DNA of 64,000 bases from NCBI RefSeq assembly GCF_015291745.1, contig NZ_CP030060.1, positions 496,001 through 560,000 on the forward strand, written 5' to 3'. Made by a program: the position numbers and the translations under genes. Position 1 is the first letter of the stretch. Each line of letters opens with the position of its first letter. Of the stretch, positions 25,167 through 34,163 are shown in pieces. A model generated the notes under the pieces. It made no database searches. It had not been told where the DNA came from and worked only from the letters and a program-made list of their open reading frames with translations. The stretch is from Bradyrhizobium sp. CCBAU 53351. GTDB taxonomy: Bacteria; Pseudomonadota; Alphaproteobacteria; Rhizobiales; Xanthobacteraceae.

Positions 25167-25541
25167 CTAAGTCTGTCCGAACCCGGATCCCGGCTTCTTA
25201 TATTCGGGCCGGGGTGGGCTGAAGATGTCGAGCACACGGGCGCCCTCGGGACCAGCTCGCATGGTGTGAGGGACGTTGCCGGGCGTACGCCAGAAGTCGC
25301 CCTTGCGCACAGGGATCTCCTCCCCTCCCTGAATCCTAATGGCAGTGCCGTCCAGCAGCACGCCCCATTGTTCCTCAGGATGATGATGGAGCACGCCTTC
25401 GGCGTGCGGTGCGAAGCTCACCACCGAGAGCATCGCGTGTTCGCCCGAAAAGATGCGCGTGGTGAGTCCGGGCGCCAGCTCGCGAAGCAAGCCGTCATCC
25501 GGTGTATCAAGATTGTGAAATTCCTTTTTCTGGTCAGTCAT
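25167..25541 (-). CDS. Single-domain cupin protein
   Basis: The 124-aa product contains both cupin motifs: motif 1 as HHHPEEQWGVLLDG, with HHH and E as likely metal ligands, and motif 2 as PGNVPHTMRAG, with the distal His. It has no signal peptide. It follows the RraA-like gene by 21 bp in the same direction, so it belongs to the same catabolic operon. Small cupins of this kind can be dioxygenases, isomerases or ligand sensors, and the sequence alone does not decide. Confidence 0.88.
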   Translation of the reverse strand: MTDQKKEFHNLDTPDDGLLRELAPGLTTRIFSGEHAMLSVVSFAPHAEGVLHHHPEEQWGVLLDGTAIRIQGGEEIPVRKGDFWRTPGNVPHTMRAGPEGARVLDIFSPPRPEYKKPGSGFGQT

Positions 25542-25562
25542 GTCGTCCTCTGGTTCTGGTTA

Positions 25563-26198
25563 CTACCGTCCGTAAGAGCCCTCGTAACGCCCCTCGCGAA
25601 TAGCCTTCATGGTCTCCTCTTCGCGCGCGATCTGGGCACGAACAGCCTCAATCAGGGAATCTGCCATCGCGGCCGGAAAGGATACAACGCCATCCTCATC
25701 GCCAACGACGATGTCGCCAGGGGCGATCGGTGACCCACCGATCGACACTGGCACGTTGATGCAGCCTGGGCCACTTTTATAGGGGCCGCGGTGGGTCACT
25801 GCGCGGGCAAAGCAGGGGAAATCCGAACCGCTGAAGGCCGCGACGTCTCGGATGGCGCCGTCGATTACATAGCCGGCAGCTCCCCTCTCTTCTGCGATAT
25901 TCTTCATGATCTCACCCACCAGTGCCCGCGTCTCGTCGCCGCCTCCGTCCACGACGATGACATCCCCGGGGCCGACCAGTTCAAGCGCCTTGTGAATTGC
26001 GAGGTTGTCTCCAGGACGCGTCCGCACGGTGAAAGCCGTTCCGACCAACCGTCCGGAACGATGGAATGGCCTCAAGCCAACAGCACCCGCCAATCGGTCG
26101 AGATTGTCCGAGATGACCGAAGTGGGGGCATCTTTGAAGGCTTCAATGAGAGCGGAAGGCGGCTTTGGCACGCTGGCAAGCGCGGTTTTGACGTTCAT
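25563..26198 (-). CDS. RraA-like 4-hydroxy-4-methyl-2-oxoglutarate aldolase / oxaloacetate decarboxylase family
   Basis: The 211-aa protein shows the HMG/CHA aldolase signature, with GPGDVIVVDGGGDETRALVGEIM near 75-95 and GYVIDGAIRDVAAF near 115-128. The Arg-Asp of IRD and the G-E/D of the first motif are the catalytic and metal-binding residues in this family. Such enzymes cleave 4-hydroxy-2-oxoacids to pyruvate in aromatic-acid catabolism. RraA proteins that inhibit RNase E look similar but lack the catabolic context seen here. Confidence 0.88.
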   Translation of the reverse strand: MNVKTALASVPKPPSALIEAFKDAPTSVISDNLDRLAGAVGLRPFHRSGRLVGTAFTVRTRPGDNLAIHKALELVGPGDVIVVDGGGDETRALVGEIMKNIAEERGAAGYVIDGAIRDVAAFSGSDFPCFARAVTHRGPYKSGPGCINVPVSIGGSPIAPGDIVVGDEDGVVSFPAAMADSLIEAVRAQIAREEETMKAIREGRYEGSYGR

Positions 26199-26269
26199 GG
26201 TTCACATCCGGTCAATCCGGCGATCTGGCGCCGCATCGCAAATGTGCGGCGCCAAATCGCACAAGGTGG

Positions 26270-27595
26270 CTAATCGATCTCGCGGCCGGCTTTTTCCGTT
26301 GCTGCCAACAAAGCAATGAGCGTGATGACGAGGGCTCCGGTCACGTAGGCTGGAATCGCATACGTGTCGGGATACTCTCTCAACAAGGTGGCGAAGATCA
26401 GCGGGGCAAAACCGCCACCGAGGACACCTGCGAAGGTGTAGGCGAGCGAGGACCCCGTGTATCGCACACGTGTTGGAAACTGCTCAGTGACGAAAGCACC
26501 TTGCGGACCAAACATCGCGGCTTGAAACACCATGCCGACTGAAACTGCGGCAATGATGATGGCTGGTGATTTTGTATCGAACAAGCCGAACAGGAGGAAG
26601 CTGCCGATGATAGATGCCAGAGCACCGAGCCCATAGACAGTGCGTCGACCAATCCGGTCAGAGAGCGCCGCAAGCAGGGGAACGGATATGGCATGCACGC
26701 CGGCGCCGATCAGAACAGCGGTCAGGGCCAATGTGCGGCTCAAACCCAGCTTCTGAGTGACATACGTCAAGGTGAATACGGCAAGCAGTCCATACACCAC
26801 GTCCGAACCGATTCGAACGCTACCGGCCACTAACAGGTTGCGCCAATGGTCCCTCAGGACCTCGGCAACCGGCGCCTTGGTCGTCGCATGGCCGGCCTGC
26901 AGCTGATGGAAGTGGGGTGTTTCCTCAACGCTCCAGCGGATCCAGAATCCGAAGAACACCAGCACGGTGCTGGCCAGAAACGGAAGGCGCCAGCCCCAGG
27001 ACAGGAAATCGGCCTCATTCAGCAGCGTCGTCGTGACGGCGATGGCCCCTGCGGCGAGAAGAGTACCGGCAGAGGGGCCGACTTGCGTCCACGACGCATT
27101 GAGCCCGCGATTTTGTGGCTTGCCATGCTCCACGGAAAGAAGGATGGCGCCAGCCCACTCGCCACCGAGCGCGATGCCCTGAATGGTCCTGAGACTAACG
27201 AGCAGCAGGGGCGCGGCGATTCCGATGCTCCCGTACGTAGGCAGCAAGCCCATCGCCAGGGTAGAAATGCCCATCAAAGCGAGCGTATAGACGAGGACGG
27301 CACGACGCCCGACCTTATCTCCGAGGCGACCGAAGATAATTCCGCCGATGGGACGCGAGATGTAACCTACGGCATAAGTCGAAAACGCAAGAATTGTACC
27401 GACAATCGGATCAAATGACGGGAAAAAGAGCTTATTGAAGATCAGAGCTGCCATGGAATTGTAGATTACGAACTCGTACCATTCCAGCGAGGTACCCACC
27501 ATGCTGGCGAGTGCAAGCCGCGTCATCTTTCCTGCCGTGCTTGGGCCGACAGTGTCGAGCTGCGGCGTCAATGTCGTCTCTGCGCTTGTCGTCAT
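26270..27595 (-). CDS. MFS transporter of the metabolite:H+ symporter (MHS) type
   Basis: The 441-aa protein has 12 predicted helices. It carries the MHS-family hallmarks ASMVGTSLEWYEFVIYN near 35, RPIGGIIFGRLGDKVGRR (the loop 2-3 motif), TIQGIALGGEWAGA and a large helix 6-7 loop. Relatives (ShiA, KgtP, ProP) import organic acids or zwitterions with protons. The ATG at 27595 follows GGAG, while a longer frame to 27655 adds no sensible sequence. Between hyuA/hyuB and the aldolase it most likely imports the pathway substrate. Confidence 0.92.
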   Translation of the reverse strand: MTTSAETTLTPQLDTVGPSTAGKMTRLALASMVGTSLEWYEFVIYNSMAALIFNKLFFPSFDPIVGTILAFSTYAVGYISRPIGGIIFGRLGDKVGRRAVLVYTLALMGISTLAMGLLPTYGSIGIAAPLLLVSLRTIQGIALGGEWAGAILLSVEHGKPQNRGLNASWTQVGPSAGTLLAAGAIAVTTTLLNEADFLSWGWRLPFLASTVLVFFGFWIRWSVEETPHFHQLQAGHATTKAPVAEVLRDHWRNLLVAGSVRIGSDVVYGLLAVFTLTYVTQKLGLSRTLALTAVLIGAGVHAISVPLLAALSDRIGRRTVYGLGALASIIGSFLLFGLFDTKSPAIIIAAVSVGMVFQAAMFGPQGAFVTEQFPTRVRYTGSSLAYTFAGVLGGGFAPLIFATLLREYPDTYAIPAYVTGALVITLIALLAATEKAGREID

Positions 27596-27678
27596 CCCTA
27601 TCTCCTGCGCGTTATCATTTGATCTGCCCGTCGTTGGCGCCCCGGCAAGCGTCACGACGTTTGATTGGTGATTGTGCT

Positions 27679-28038
27679 CTATGGGCTAGTGGATTGCCTC
27701 TGATAGACAGCGTGGTGCCTATTGCGGGTATGCGGCCTCACTTCGCTTGCCCATCTGCCCGCCTCGACTGCCTTTGCCCATTCGGCGCTCTTCAAGACGT
27801 CCGGATGGTCAATCTCATAAATGGCCGTATAGATCGGCTTGGGCGCCGGCATATCCTTGATGCCGTTGGCAATGGCGAACGCGAAGGGAACTCCTTTGAC
27901 GCGCGTAACGCTGTGAACCCCTGGCACTTTCAGGAGATGCGGGACATGTTCCCCATCGTACACCTCGTTGAAGAGATCTTCGTGCGCAGGATCGACGTCC
28001 ATTGAAGCAATCAGGACAAAGCGGGATTGGATCGGCAT
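27679..28038 (-). CDS. Small dimeric alpha/beta-barrel (EthD/DUF4286-like) protein
   Basis: The 119-aa protein reads as a ferredoxin-like alpha/beta barrel: RFVLIASMDVDPAHEDLFNEVYDGEHVPHLLKVPGVHSVTR and a matching C-terminal strand around YTAIYEIDHPDVLKSAEW. The paired pattern 'strand, (F)NEWYxxEHxP, L..PGV' is typical of EthD-like proteins that help ring-cleavage or oxidation reactions. It lies 14 bp after hyuB. The precise function is unknown. Confidence 0.72.
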   Translation of the reverse strand: MPIQSRFVLIASMDVDPAHEDLFNEVYDGEHVPHLLKVPGVHSVTRVKGVPFAFAIANGIKDMPAPKPIYTAIYEIDHPDVLKSAEWAKAVEAGRWASEVRPHTRNRHHAVYQRQSTSP

Positions 28039-28052
28039 CAAGCGCTCCGTTG

Positions 28053-29714
28053 CTACTTGTGAGGAGGAGTGTATTCAAAGCCGTAGTCACGTTTCGCCGC
28101 CTCCGGCGTTACGTAACCGTCCAGCACGTCGTTGAGGATCGCCTCCCGGTCCCGACGTTTAACGTCACCGAATCCGCCGCCGCCGGGTAGCGAGAGCGTT
28201 AAAACCGTATCTGGCGGCAACATGCGGCTCAGCTTGGGGCGGACCTCCTCGCCATTCGAACTGGCGATCGAACCGGTCGCGCCGGATTTGCCATCGTACA
28301 AACCTGGTGCTGGATAGTGACATCGATCGTACATGCCTGAGAAGAGATAGGGCTTCTCGGTCAGAACCTCGACTTCCATTGTCTGGCCCAAGCCACCACG
28401 ATGTTCGCCGGCTCCGCCGGAGTCAGGTCGAAGCGCTCTTTGCCGTACGACCAGAGGCGTCAAAGCTTCGATGATTTCCACGGGCACACCGGCGACACCG
28501 CTTGGATAGGAGGTGGCCGAGAGGCCATCGAGTCCCTTGAGGGCGCCAGTTCCGCCGGTAGAGAACCAAGTGTACGAGAAGAACTGATTGTCGCGCTTAT
28601 CGAAGCCGCTGATATGCGTATTCCAGAGACTGTCGGCGCCGGGTGCCATCACCTTATCCGGCAGGATACCTGACAACGCGCCCATGATGGCTGAAGGGAG
28701 GAAGTGACCGACCGTATGACGGCCAGCGACGGCAGCAGGATGCTGAGCGTTGAGGATTGACCCGACGGCGGCGATCGTGCGTATCGGCGTGAACGAACCG
28801 GCGTTATTGGGCACGTCTGGCGCAATTGCGCACTTCACGCCATAGGTGGTGTAAGCAACGGTATAATTGAAACCGACGTTGATACCGAGATCAACCGTTG
28901 AGGAAGACCCTTCATAGTCGACGATGACCTCATCGTCCTTGATAGTGACCTTGGCCTGAATCTCGATCGGCTTGTCGAACCCGTCAATGGTGATCTTGAA
29001 CGGATGCGATCCGTTGGGCAGAGCCGTAATGGCGGCTCTCATCGCCCTTTCGGTGCGCGCGACGATGGCGTCTGCCACCCCTTCGATATCCGCAAGATCG
29101 AACTCTTCGAGGAAAGACTTGAGCTGCTTTGCTCCGACTTCGTTCGCGGTGATCTGTGCATGAATATCGCCAATCACTTCATCGGGGGTCCGCACGTTGG
29201 CCGCGATCAGCCGATAAACGGCTTCGACGGGTTCTCCTTTCGAATGCAACTTCATGATCGGGATGAAGAGACCCTCCTCATAGACGGAGCGGGCATCACA
29301 CGACAGCCCCCTGCCGCCGATATCGAGCGCGTGACAGCAGTTTGCAAAAAGCGCAACGACTCGCCCATTGTGGAATACGGGCGTTGCAATCGTGATGTCG
29401 TGAAGCTGAGAGACCGTAATCCAAGGATCATTCGTGATGATGACGTCCCCGGGCTGGAGCGTATCCAGCGGAAACGTCTTCAAGATGTGTTCCATTCCTG
29501 TCGCCATGGAATTGATGTGCCCCGGCGAGCCCGTGACCGATTGGGCCACCATCCGGCCGCGGCGATCGAACACGCACGCAGAAAGGTCTTCGGCGTCCCG
29601 GACGATGGACGTAAAGGACGAACGCATCAGGGCCGCGGCCTGCTCGTTCACGGCGGCAATGAGCCGCCCCCACATGATATCGAGCGTAATGGGGTCCAGT
29701 TCCTTGGCGCTCAT
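28053..29714 (-). CDS. Hydantoinase B/oxoprolinase-family subunit (HyuB)
   Basis: The 553-aa protein belongs to the HyuB/acetone-carboxylase alpha family. Characteristic stretches are DPITLDIMWGRLIAAVNEQAAALMRSSFTSIVRDAEDLSACVFD, GDVIITNDPW near 88, DPRDGGLGQ-like HRGGLGQTMEVEV near 435 and LSLPGGGGFGD near the end. Such proteins form ATP-driven complexes with HyuA to hydrolyse hydantoins or 5-oxoproline, or to carboxylate ketones. The start overlaps the hyuA stop by four bases (ATGA). The exact substrate cannot be read from sequence. Confidence 0.92.
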   Translation of the reverse strand: MSAKELDPITLDIMWGRLIAAVNEQAAALMRSSFTSIVRDAEDLSACVFDRRGRMVAQSVTGSPGHINSMATGMEHILKTFPLDTLQPGDVIITNDPWITVSQLHDITIATPVFHNGRVVALFANCCHALDIGGRGLSCDARSVYEEGLFIPIMKLHSKGEPVEAVYRLIAANVRTPDEVIGDIHAQITANEVGAKQLKSFLEEFDLADIEGVADAIVARTERAMRAAITALPNGSHPFKITIDGFDKPIEIQAKVTIKDDEVIVDYEGSSSTVDLGINVGFNYTVAYTTYGVKCAIAPDVPNNAGSFTPIRTIAAVGSILNAQHPAAVAGRHTVGHFLPSAIMGALSGILPDKVMAPGADSLWNTHISGFDKRDNQFFSYTWFSTGGTGALKGLDGLSATSYPSGVAGVPVEIIEALTPLVVRQRALRPDSGGAGEHRGGLGQTMEVEVLTEKPYLFSGMYDRCHYPAPGLYDGKSGATGSIASSNGEEVRPKLSRMLPPDTVLTLSLPGGGGFGDVKRRDREAILNDVLDGYVTPEAAKRDYGFEYTPPHK

Positions 29715-31774
29715 CGGGCCACCTCGAGATCGACAATGAGATTACGGTTCTGATCGACGCTAATTTCGCCGGGTCCGTTGATAACAACGGTCGATTCACG
29801 TTCTTCGATGATGGCTGGCCCCTGCAGGCGATCACCGGCTCCAAGGCGATAACGGTCGTAGACCGGCACGTCGATGAGTCCTGCGTCAGGGACGTAGATC
29901 TTTCTGGAGCCCTTGAGTGGACCGTCGGACTTCGACGTATTGACCGGTAGCTTGAAGTCAGGCTTGGGCCCCGATGCGACCACTCGCCATGACATCACGT
30001 CGATTGGCGTGTTGGGTACGGTATGTCCGTAGAGTTCGGTGTAGACCCGCTCGAACGAAGCGGTGATTTCCGCGATGCTGTCTGGCCCAAGTTTACCGGA
30101 GGGAATCGGCACACGGATGTCAAAGCCTTGCTTGCGGTAGCGCATATCGGCCCAGCGACGGAACGAGACCTCTCGATCACCCATTGAATGAGCAAGACGG
30201 CTTCGCCCCTCCTCCTCCATTTCTTTGAGAGACCGATTGACTGCGCCCCAATCCAGTTGTTCCAGCCGTGCCGGGCTTGATCGCACAAAGTCAAATGCCA
30301 GTGGCGCGGTGAGGAAGCCGACGGCCGACATGACGCCCGCACCGAACGGATAGATGATCTTCGGCAACTTCAGGACGCGCGCGACGCCGTAGGCGTGAAC
30401 CGGCCCCGCGCCACCAAACGCAAACATCGGAAACTGGGAAATGGTGCGCCCCCGCTCGATGGCGTGGATGCGTGCAGCAGAAGCCATTGCTTCGTTTGCC
30501 AGTTGATGGATTCCCCAGGCTGCGGCTATCGTGTCGAGATCAAGCGAGGCCCCGACTTGTTCGTTAATGGCACGTTCTGCGGCGGTCTTGTCGAGCTTCA
30601 TATCTCCGCCGAGGAAGAAGCCTGCATTGAGGTAACCGAGCAGCAGATCGGCATCAGTGACCGTTGGTCGTTCCCCGCCCGCCCCGTAGCAGGCAGGTCC
30701 TGGCACGGATCCGGCGCTATGCGGCCCGACCTTGAGGCGGCCGAGTGCATCGATCTGCGCGATCGAACCGCCGCCCGTGCCGATCTCGATCATTTCGATG
30801 ACGGGCACCTTGACTGGGAGACCGCTGCCTTTCTTGAACTGATATTGCCGATCGACCTCGAATTCCGGGGCCAGCAGAGGCTCGCCATCGACGATGAGGC
30901 AGGCCTTGGCGGTGGTGCCGCCCATGTCAAAAGAGAGCACGTCTGAAAGTCCGAGTGACTTGGCATAATGTGCCGCAGCCAACGCGCCGGCCGCAGGTCC
31001 CGACTCAACAAGACGGATCGGCGCTTCGATGGCTTGGCTGGCGGTGAGCAGACCGCCATTCGATTGCATCACATAAAGACCGGCTGCATCGCTGAGCTCG
31101 TCGCGCGTACGCGCTTCGAGCCGCGTCAGATATTTCTCGGCGATGCTCTTGACATAGACATTGCAGAGCGCCGTCGTCGAACGCTCGAATTCCCTGATTT
31201 CCGGGGAGATGTCGCTGGAGAGAGTTATCGCAACGCCGGGGAGCTTTTCCCGTAGGATGCGGCCAACGATGCGCTCGTGATCCGGACAAACGTAGGCGTT
31301 GATGAGACTGACGGCAACCGCTTCGATGCCTATTCTGCGCATCTCCTCGGCGATGCGCGCGACGTCGTCTTCGTTGGGGGCCTGGCGGATTGTTCCATCC
31401 GACAGAATTCGCTCGGCAATCTCAAACCGGTGACGCCGCCGGGCAATCGGGGCGGGACGACGCAGCCGAAGGTCGTACATGTCGTAGCGGTGCTCGCGCG
31501 CAATTTCGACGGCATCGCGGAATCCGCGGGTCGTGACGAGAGCGGTCAGCGCCCCCTTTCTCTCGATCAGCGCGTTGGTGAAAAGCGTCGTCCCATGCAC
31601 AACATGCGAAACTTGGCCTGCATCACCGTTGATGACCTGCTTAATTCCATTGATTACGCCATTGTCAGGCTGATCTGGAGTTGTCAGGACCTTACCGAGC
31701 CGAAATAAACCGGTCTCATCGTCGACCAGGACGATATCTGTGAAAGTTCCCCCAATATCGGCGCCTAAACGCAT
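29711..31774 (-). CDS. Hydantoinase A/oxoprolinase-family ATPase subunit (HyuA)
   Basis: The 687-aa protein begins MRLGADIGGTFTDIVLVD, the phosphate-binding fold of the ASKHA ATPases used by HyuA. It has GTTLFTNALIERKGA near 62, LSFDMGGTTAKACLIVDGEP near 290 and FGGAGPVHAYGVAR near 455. The ATG at 31774 is preceded by GGAGGAG, whereas the TTG four codons earlier is not. It is the first gene of a seven-gene minus-strand catabolic run and is coupled to hyuB by a four-base overlap. Confidence 0.93.
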   Translation of the reverse strand: MRLGADIGGTFTDIVLVDDETGLFRLGKVLTTPDQPDNGVINGIKQVINGDAGQVSHVVHGTTLFTNALIERKGALTALVTTRGFRDAVEIAREHRYDMYDLRLRRPAPIARRRHRFEIAERILSDGTIRQAPNEDDVARIAEEMRRIGIEAVAVSLINAYVCPDHERIVGRILREKLPGVAITLSSDISPEIREFERSTTALCNVYVKSIAEKYLTRLEARTRDELSDAAGLYVMQSNGGLLTASQAIEAPIRLVESGPAAGALAAAHYAKSLGLSDVLSFDMGGTTAKACLIVDGEPLLAPEFEVDRQYQFKKGSGLPVKVPVIEMIEIGTGGGSIAQIDALGRLKVGPHSAGSVPGPACYGAGGERPTVTDADLLLGYLNAGFFLGGDMKLDKTAAERAINEQVGASLDLDTIAAAWGIHQLANEAMASAARIHAIERGRTISQFPMFAFGGAGPVHAYGVARVLKLPKIIYPFGAGVMSAVGFLTAPLAFDFVRSSPARLEQLDWGAVNRSLKEMEEEGRSRLAHSMGDREVSFRRWADMRYRKQGFDIRVPIPSGKLGPDSIAEITASFERVYTELYGHTVPNTPIDVMSWRVVASGPKPDFKLPVNTSKSDGPLKGSRKIYVPDAGLIDVPVYDRYRLGAGDRLQGPAIIEERESTVVINGPGEISVDQNRNLIVDLEVAR

Positions 31775-32084
31775 CCGCTCCTCCAAATTCAGGATTTGGT
31801 AGGATTAGCGACTATGGGGTGACAGCCGAATTACCGTTTGGGCAATCCAGCTTTAAGGGAGCATTAGTCCTCCGCCCGCGGCTGCCTGCTGCGGCGGCGG
31901 CGTGCCCGACGCCCCCTTCTTGATCATCGTGTGAGAAGAGTTCCTCCCGTTCCGTGCCCATCTAAGCAGCCTCTTCTCCAGAGTCTTGATGCGTACGGTG
32001 ACAAGCCTGGGAGGGCCAATCTGTCACGCGACAAAGTCAGCAAGGCCGTATTTCGCGAGAGATCCGGAGACGATGGCGAAGCCT
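31775..32084. other. Upstream region of hyuA, no gene seen
   Basis: The first part should contain the hyuA promoter. Beyond about 31860 the sequence is low-complexity GC-rich. A long plus-strand frame (31931-32692) crosses this area but is only the antisense of the remnant described next. No recognisable protein or RNA was found. Confidence 0.45.
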
Positions 32085-32566
32085 GGATCTCTGCGACTGA
32101 TTCACGGACGCGAGCGTCTGTGCCGGGAGAAGCGTACGCGGCCTGCCTTTCGTTTCCAGCAAATCGGAAGGAGCGGCGGGAGCTCGTCTCGTTTGTGGAG
32201 TTCGGGAAAGACCGATTGCTGGAGAAGGGGTTCGCAACGCGCAGCGTAGTCGCGCTCGAGCGCTTCCGTCAGCCGTTGTCCAGTGGATCAGACCGACCGG
32301 TCGGTGCCTGCGCAGGGCTGGGACCAGCAACAACATTAGTGCTTCGCACCTCCTTGACAACGCGCGTGACGATCTCGGAGGTCAACTCACGCTTCATCTC
32401 GCATCAGCTCCGCTATCCTTGCCGTAGTCATCGACGCCGAGTTGCCTTGCCCGGCACGGTCGTGTTGGTTGTCCTTGCAGATGCGCGAAAAATGATCCGC
32501 GCAGATTTCCTCGAATTTGTCCCAGCTCGGCGGCGGACGAAGCTGTTCGTTGTTGGCTCCAGACAT
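32085..32566 (-). pseudogene. Remnant of a PD-(D/E)xK nuclease-like N-terminal protein
   Basis: From the ATG at 32566 the minus strand reads MSGANNEQLRPPPSWDKFEE then ICADHFSRICKD. After a frameshift it continues GQLGVDDYGKDSGADAR. The layout 'WxKFEEicxdlF ... GQxxxGVDxYG' is that of N-terminal nuclease-like domains found on restriction and STAND-type defence proteins. Further along in another frame is RLTEALERDYAARCEPLLQQ followed by SVFPELHKRDELPPLL, which resembles the later part of the same kind of protein. Deletions and at least two frame changes make it a pseudogene. Edges are approximate. Confidence 0.55.
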
Positions 32567-32755
32567 GTTTCTGGATTCCGACCCGCCTGGTTAGTCGTGA
32601 CTGGCGGCACCCTCGGTGCTGGTCCCAAATGGCTGCCCCTGACGAGTCAAAGAGCTTCCCAAATAGATTATCATAGGAACTTTCACAACTAATAGCTGCA
32701 TATTTTGGTTACATATCCCGTTGATATATTTACGGCACTAGAAAATGGAATAAGT

Positions 32756-32872
32756 GCTCTTGAGAGCAAATTATCGCACATAAAGCGCTCTTAAAAGCAA
32801 AATATGGCAAACTGCAGGAAATTGCTGTATGCTCTTAAGAGCATAATAATCTGCTTAATGGCCTTCAAGAGC
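32756..32872. promoter_or_regulatory. Operator array (GCTCTTAAGAGC sites) of the hipB gene
   Basis: A perfect palindrome GCTCTTAAGAGC (32831-32842) is accompanied by GCTCTTGAGAGC (32756-32767) and GCTCTTAAAAGC (32787-32798), each with one mismatch. A weaker copy at 32861-32872 keeps the AAGAGC half. Centres are 31, 44 and 30 bp apart, near whole helical turns, so HipB dimers would sit on one DNA face. HipB autoregulation through several palindromes is known for hipBA operons. The AT-rich spacers probably contain the promoter. The sites fall inside the longest reading frame, which argues for a later hipB start. Confidence 0.82.
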
Positions 32873-33214
32873 ATGGTAGCAACCAACAAACTTCAAAAGG
32901 CGCCCCCTTACCCGGTGTCACGGACGCTCACGCAATTGGGAGCGGATCTGCGTACTGCACGCATCCGCCGCAACATGACCATGCAGGACGCAGCCAGCAG
33001 AATTGGAACGGGCGTGCGCGCTGTTATGGACGCCGAAAAGGGCAAAGCATCGACGGGTATCGTGGTGTATGCCGGGCTGCTGTGGCTCTACGATATGCTC
33101 CAGCCCCTCGAAGAACTCGCTGACCCCTCAAAGGACAGGGAAGGGATTGCTCTGCAAGCGACGCGGGAACGCAAGCGGGCGCGCAAGTCCGGAGGGCTCG
33201 ACAATGACTTCTAA
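32873..33214 (+). CDS. hipB: HipB-like XRE-family antitoxin
   Basis: The protein (about 113 aa) contains a helix-turn-helix, LGADLRTARIRRNMTMQDAASRIGTGVRAVMDAEKGKASTGI, followed by a helical tail LLWLYDMLQPLEELADPSKD and a basic C-terminus. This layout is typical of HipB-like antitoxins that pair with HipA. The ATG at 32873 sits right behind the last operator half. ATGs at 32858 and 32804 are alternatives that would place operators inside the gene. The stop overlaps the start of a hipA pseudogene by 11 bases. HipB looks intact although its toxin is broken. Confidence 0.82.
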   Translation: MVATNKLQKAPPYPVSRTLTQLGADLRTARIRRNMTMQDAASRIGTGVRAVMDAEKGKASTGIVVYAGLLWLYDMLQPLEELADPSKDREGIALQATRERKRARKSGGLDNDF

Positions 33215-34154
33215 AGCAACACCGAATGCTTCGTCTACATCACGCTGCCGTGTCAGACCGAACCGATAACCGCCGGCCCGATTCTAGCTCGCTAAGGATC
33301 GCCGTGGCAATGCATTGGCTCGCTTCGTCTACGGCAAGTTGTACCTCTCAAACGGAGATGCGGTCGCGATTGATCCTATCGAGCTTGAATTATCGGATGA
33401 GACTTACGAAACAGGCCGACTGAATGGCGGTCTTTGGCGCGTTACGCGATGCAAGCTCGGACTATTGGGGTCGCCGCGTCATCGAGAAGCATGCCGGGGT
33501 TCCCCAGCTTGGCGAACTCGACTATCTGCTGAATTCAGCCGACGACGGCGTAGGGGCGCTTGGTTTGGACTTGGTCAACAACCTCCGGCACCACGTCGCA
33601 AATTCAACAAGACGCTCGAACTTGCAAAGCTTCAGGAAATCGCCGAAGCCTTGATGCTCTAGGAAGATGTAAAACCGAGGAAGGCGCCCAGGTTCGAGAC
33701 TGGATGCTGCTCGGCACCTCCATGGGCGGAGCCCGTCCGAAAGCTGTCGTCGAAGATGACCACGGATTCTGGATCGCAAAGTTCAATCGTCCGGACGACC
33801 GCTGGAACAACACTCGCGTCGAACGCGCGATGCTCGAGTTGGCCAAGGTTTGCAGCGAAGGACGTTCTTCTCGTCAAGCGCTTTGATCGCACGTAGACGG
33901 GCAAGGGATATTTGCGTTCGCGGATGATCAGCGGGCTAACCGGTTTGCGAGCTGATGAAGCCGTCGAGATGCGCGATCGCTGGTCCTATGTGTTGATGGC
34001 GGAAGAGATGCGCCGGGTCACGGAGGAGCCGGGAAAGGATGCGAAAGAACTTTTTCGACGCATGACGTTCAATGCACTGATTTCCAACGTCGACGATCAG
34101 CCGGCCGCGTGCATCACTACGGACGCGACCGACTTCGTTCAAGGAGTGCAATGA
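33204..34154 (+). pseudogene. hipA: Frameshifted and truncated hipA (kinase toxin)
   Basis: Pieces of a HipA protein appear in successive frames. They are MTSKATPN, then ECFVYITLPCQTEPITAG, FVYGKLYLSNGDAVAIDPIE, GALRDASSDYWGRRVIEKHA, LGELDYLLNSADDGVGALG, LLGTSMGGARPKAVVED, FWIAKFNRPDDRWNN and FNALISNVDDQP. Stops and at least four frame changes interrupt it. It ends soon after the N-x-DD catalytic-loop region, where the next His is Gln, so the C-terminal kinase lobe is missing. Intact HipA is about 400-440 aa. It begins inside the hipB stop as in active operons. It cannot be functional. Confidence 0.85.
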
Positions 34155-34163
34155 GCTCGGCCA

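Noticed and set aside
31931..32692. A 253-codon plus-strand frame in the island
   Set aside because: The opposite strand carries the recognisable nuclease remnant, and the plus-strand product has no domain or ribosome binding site.
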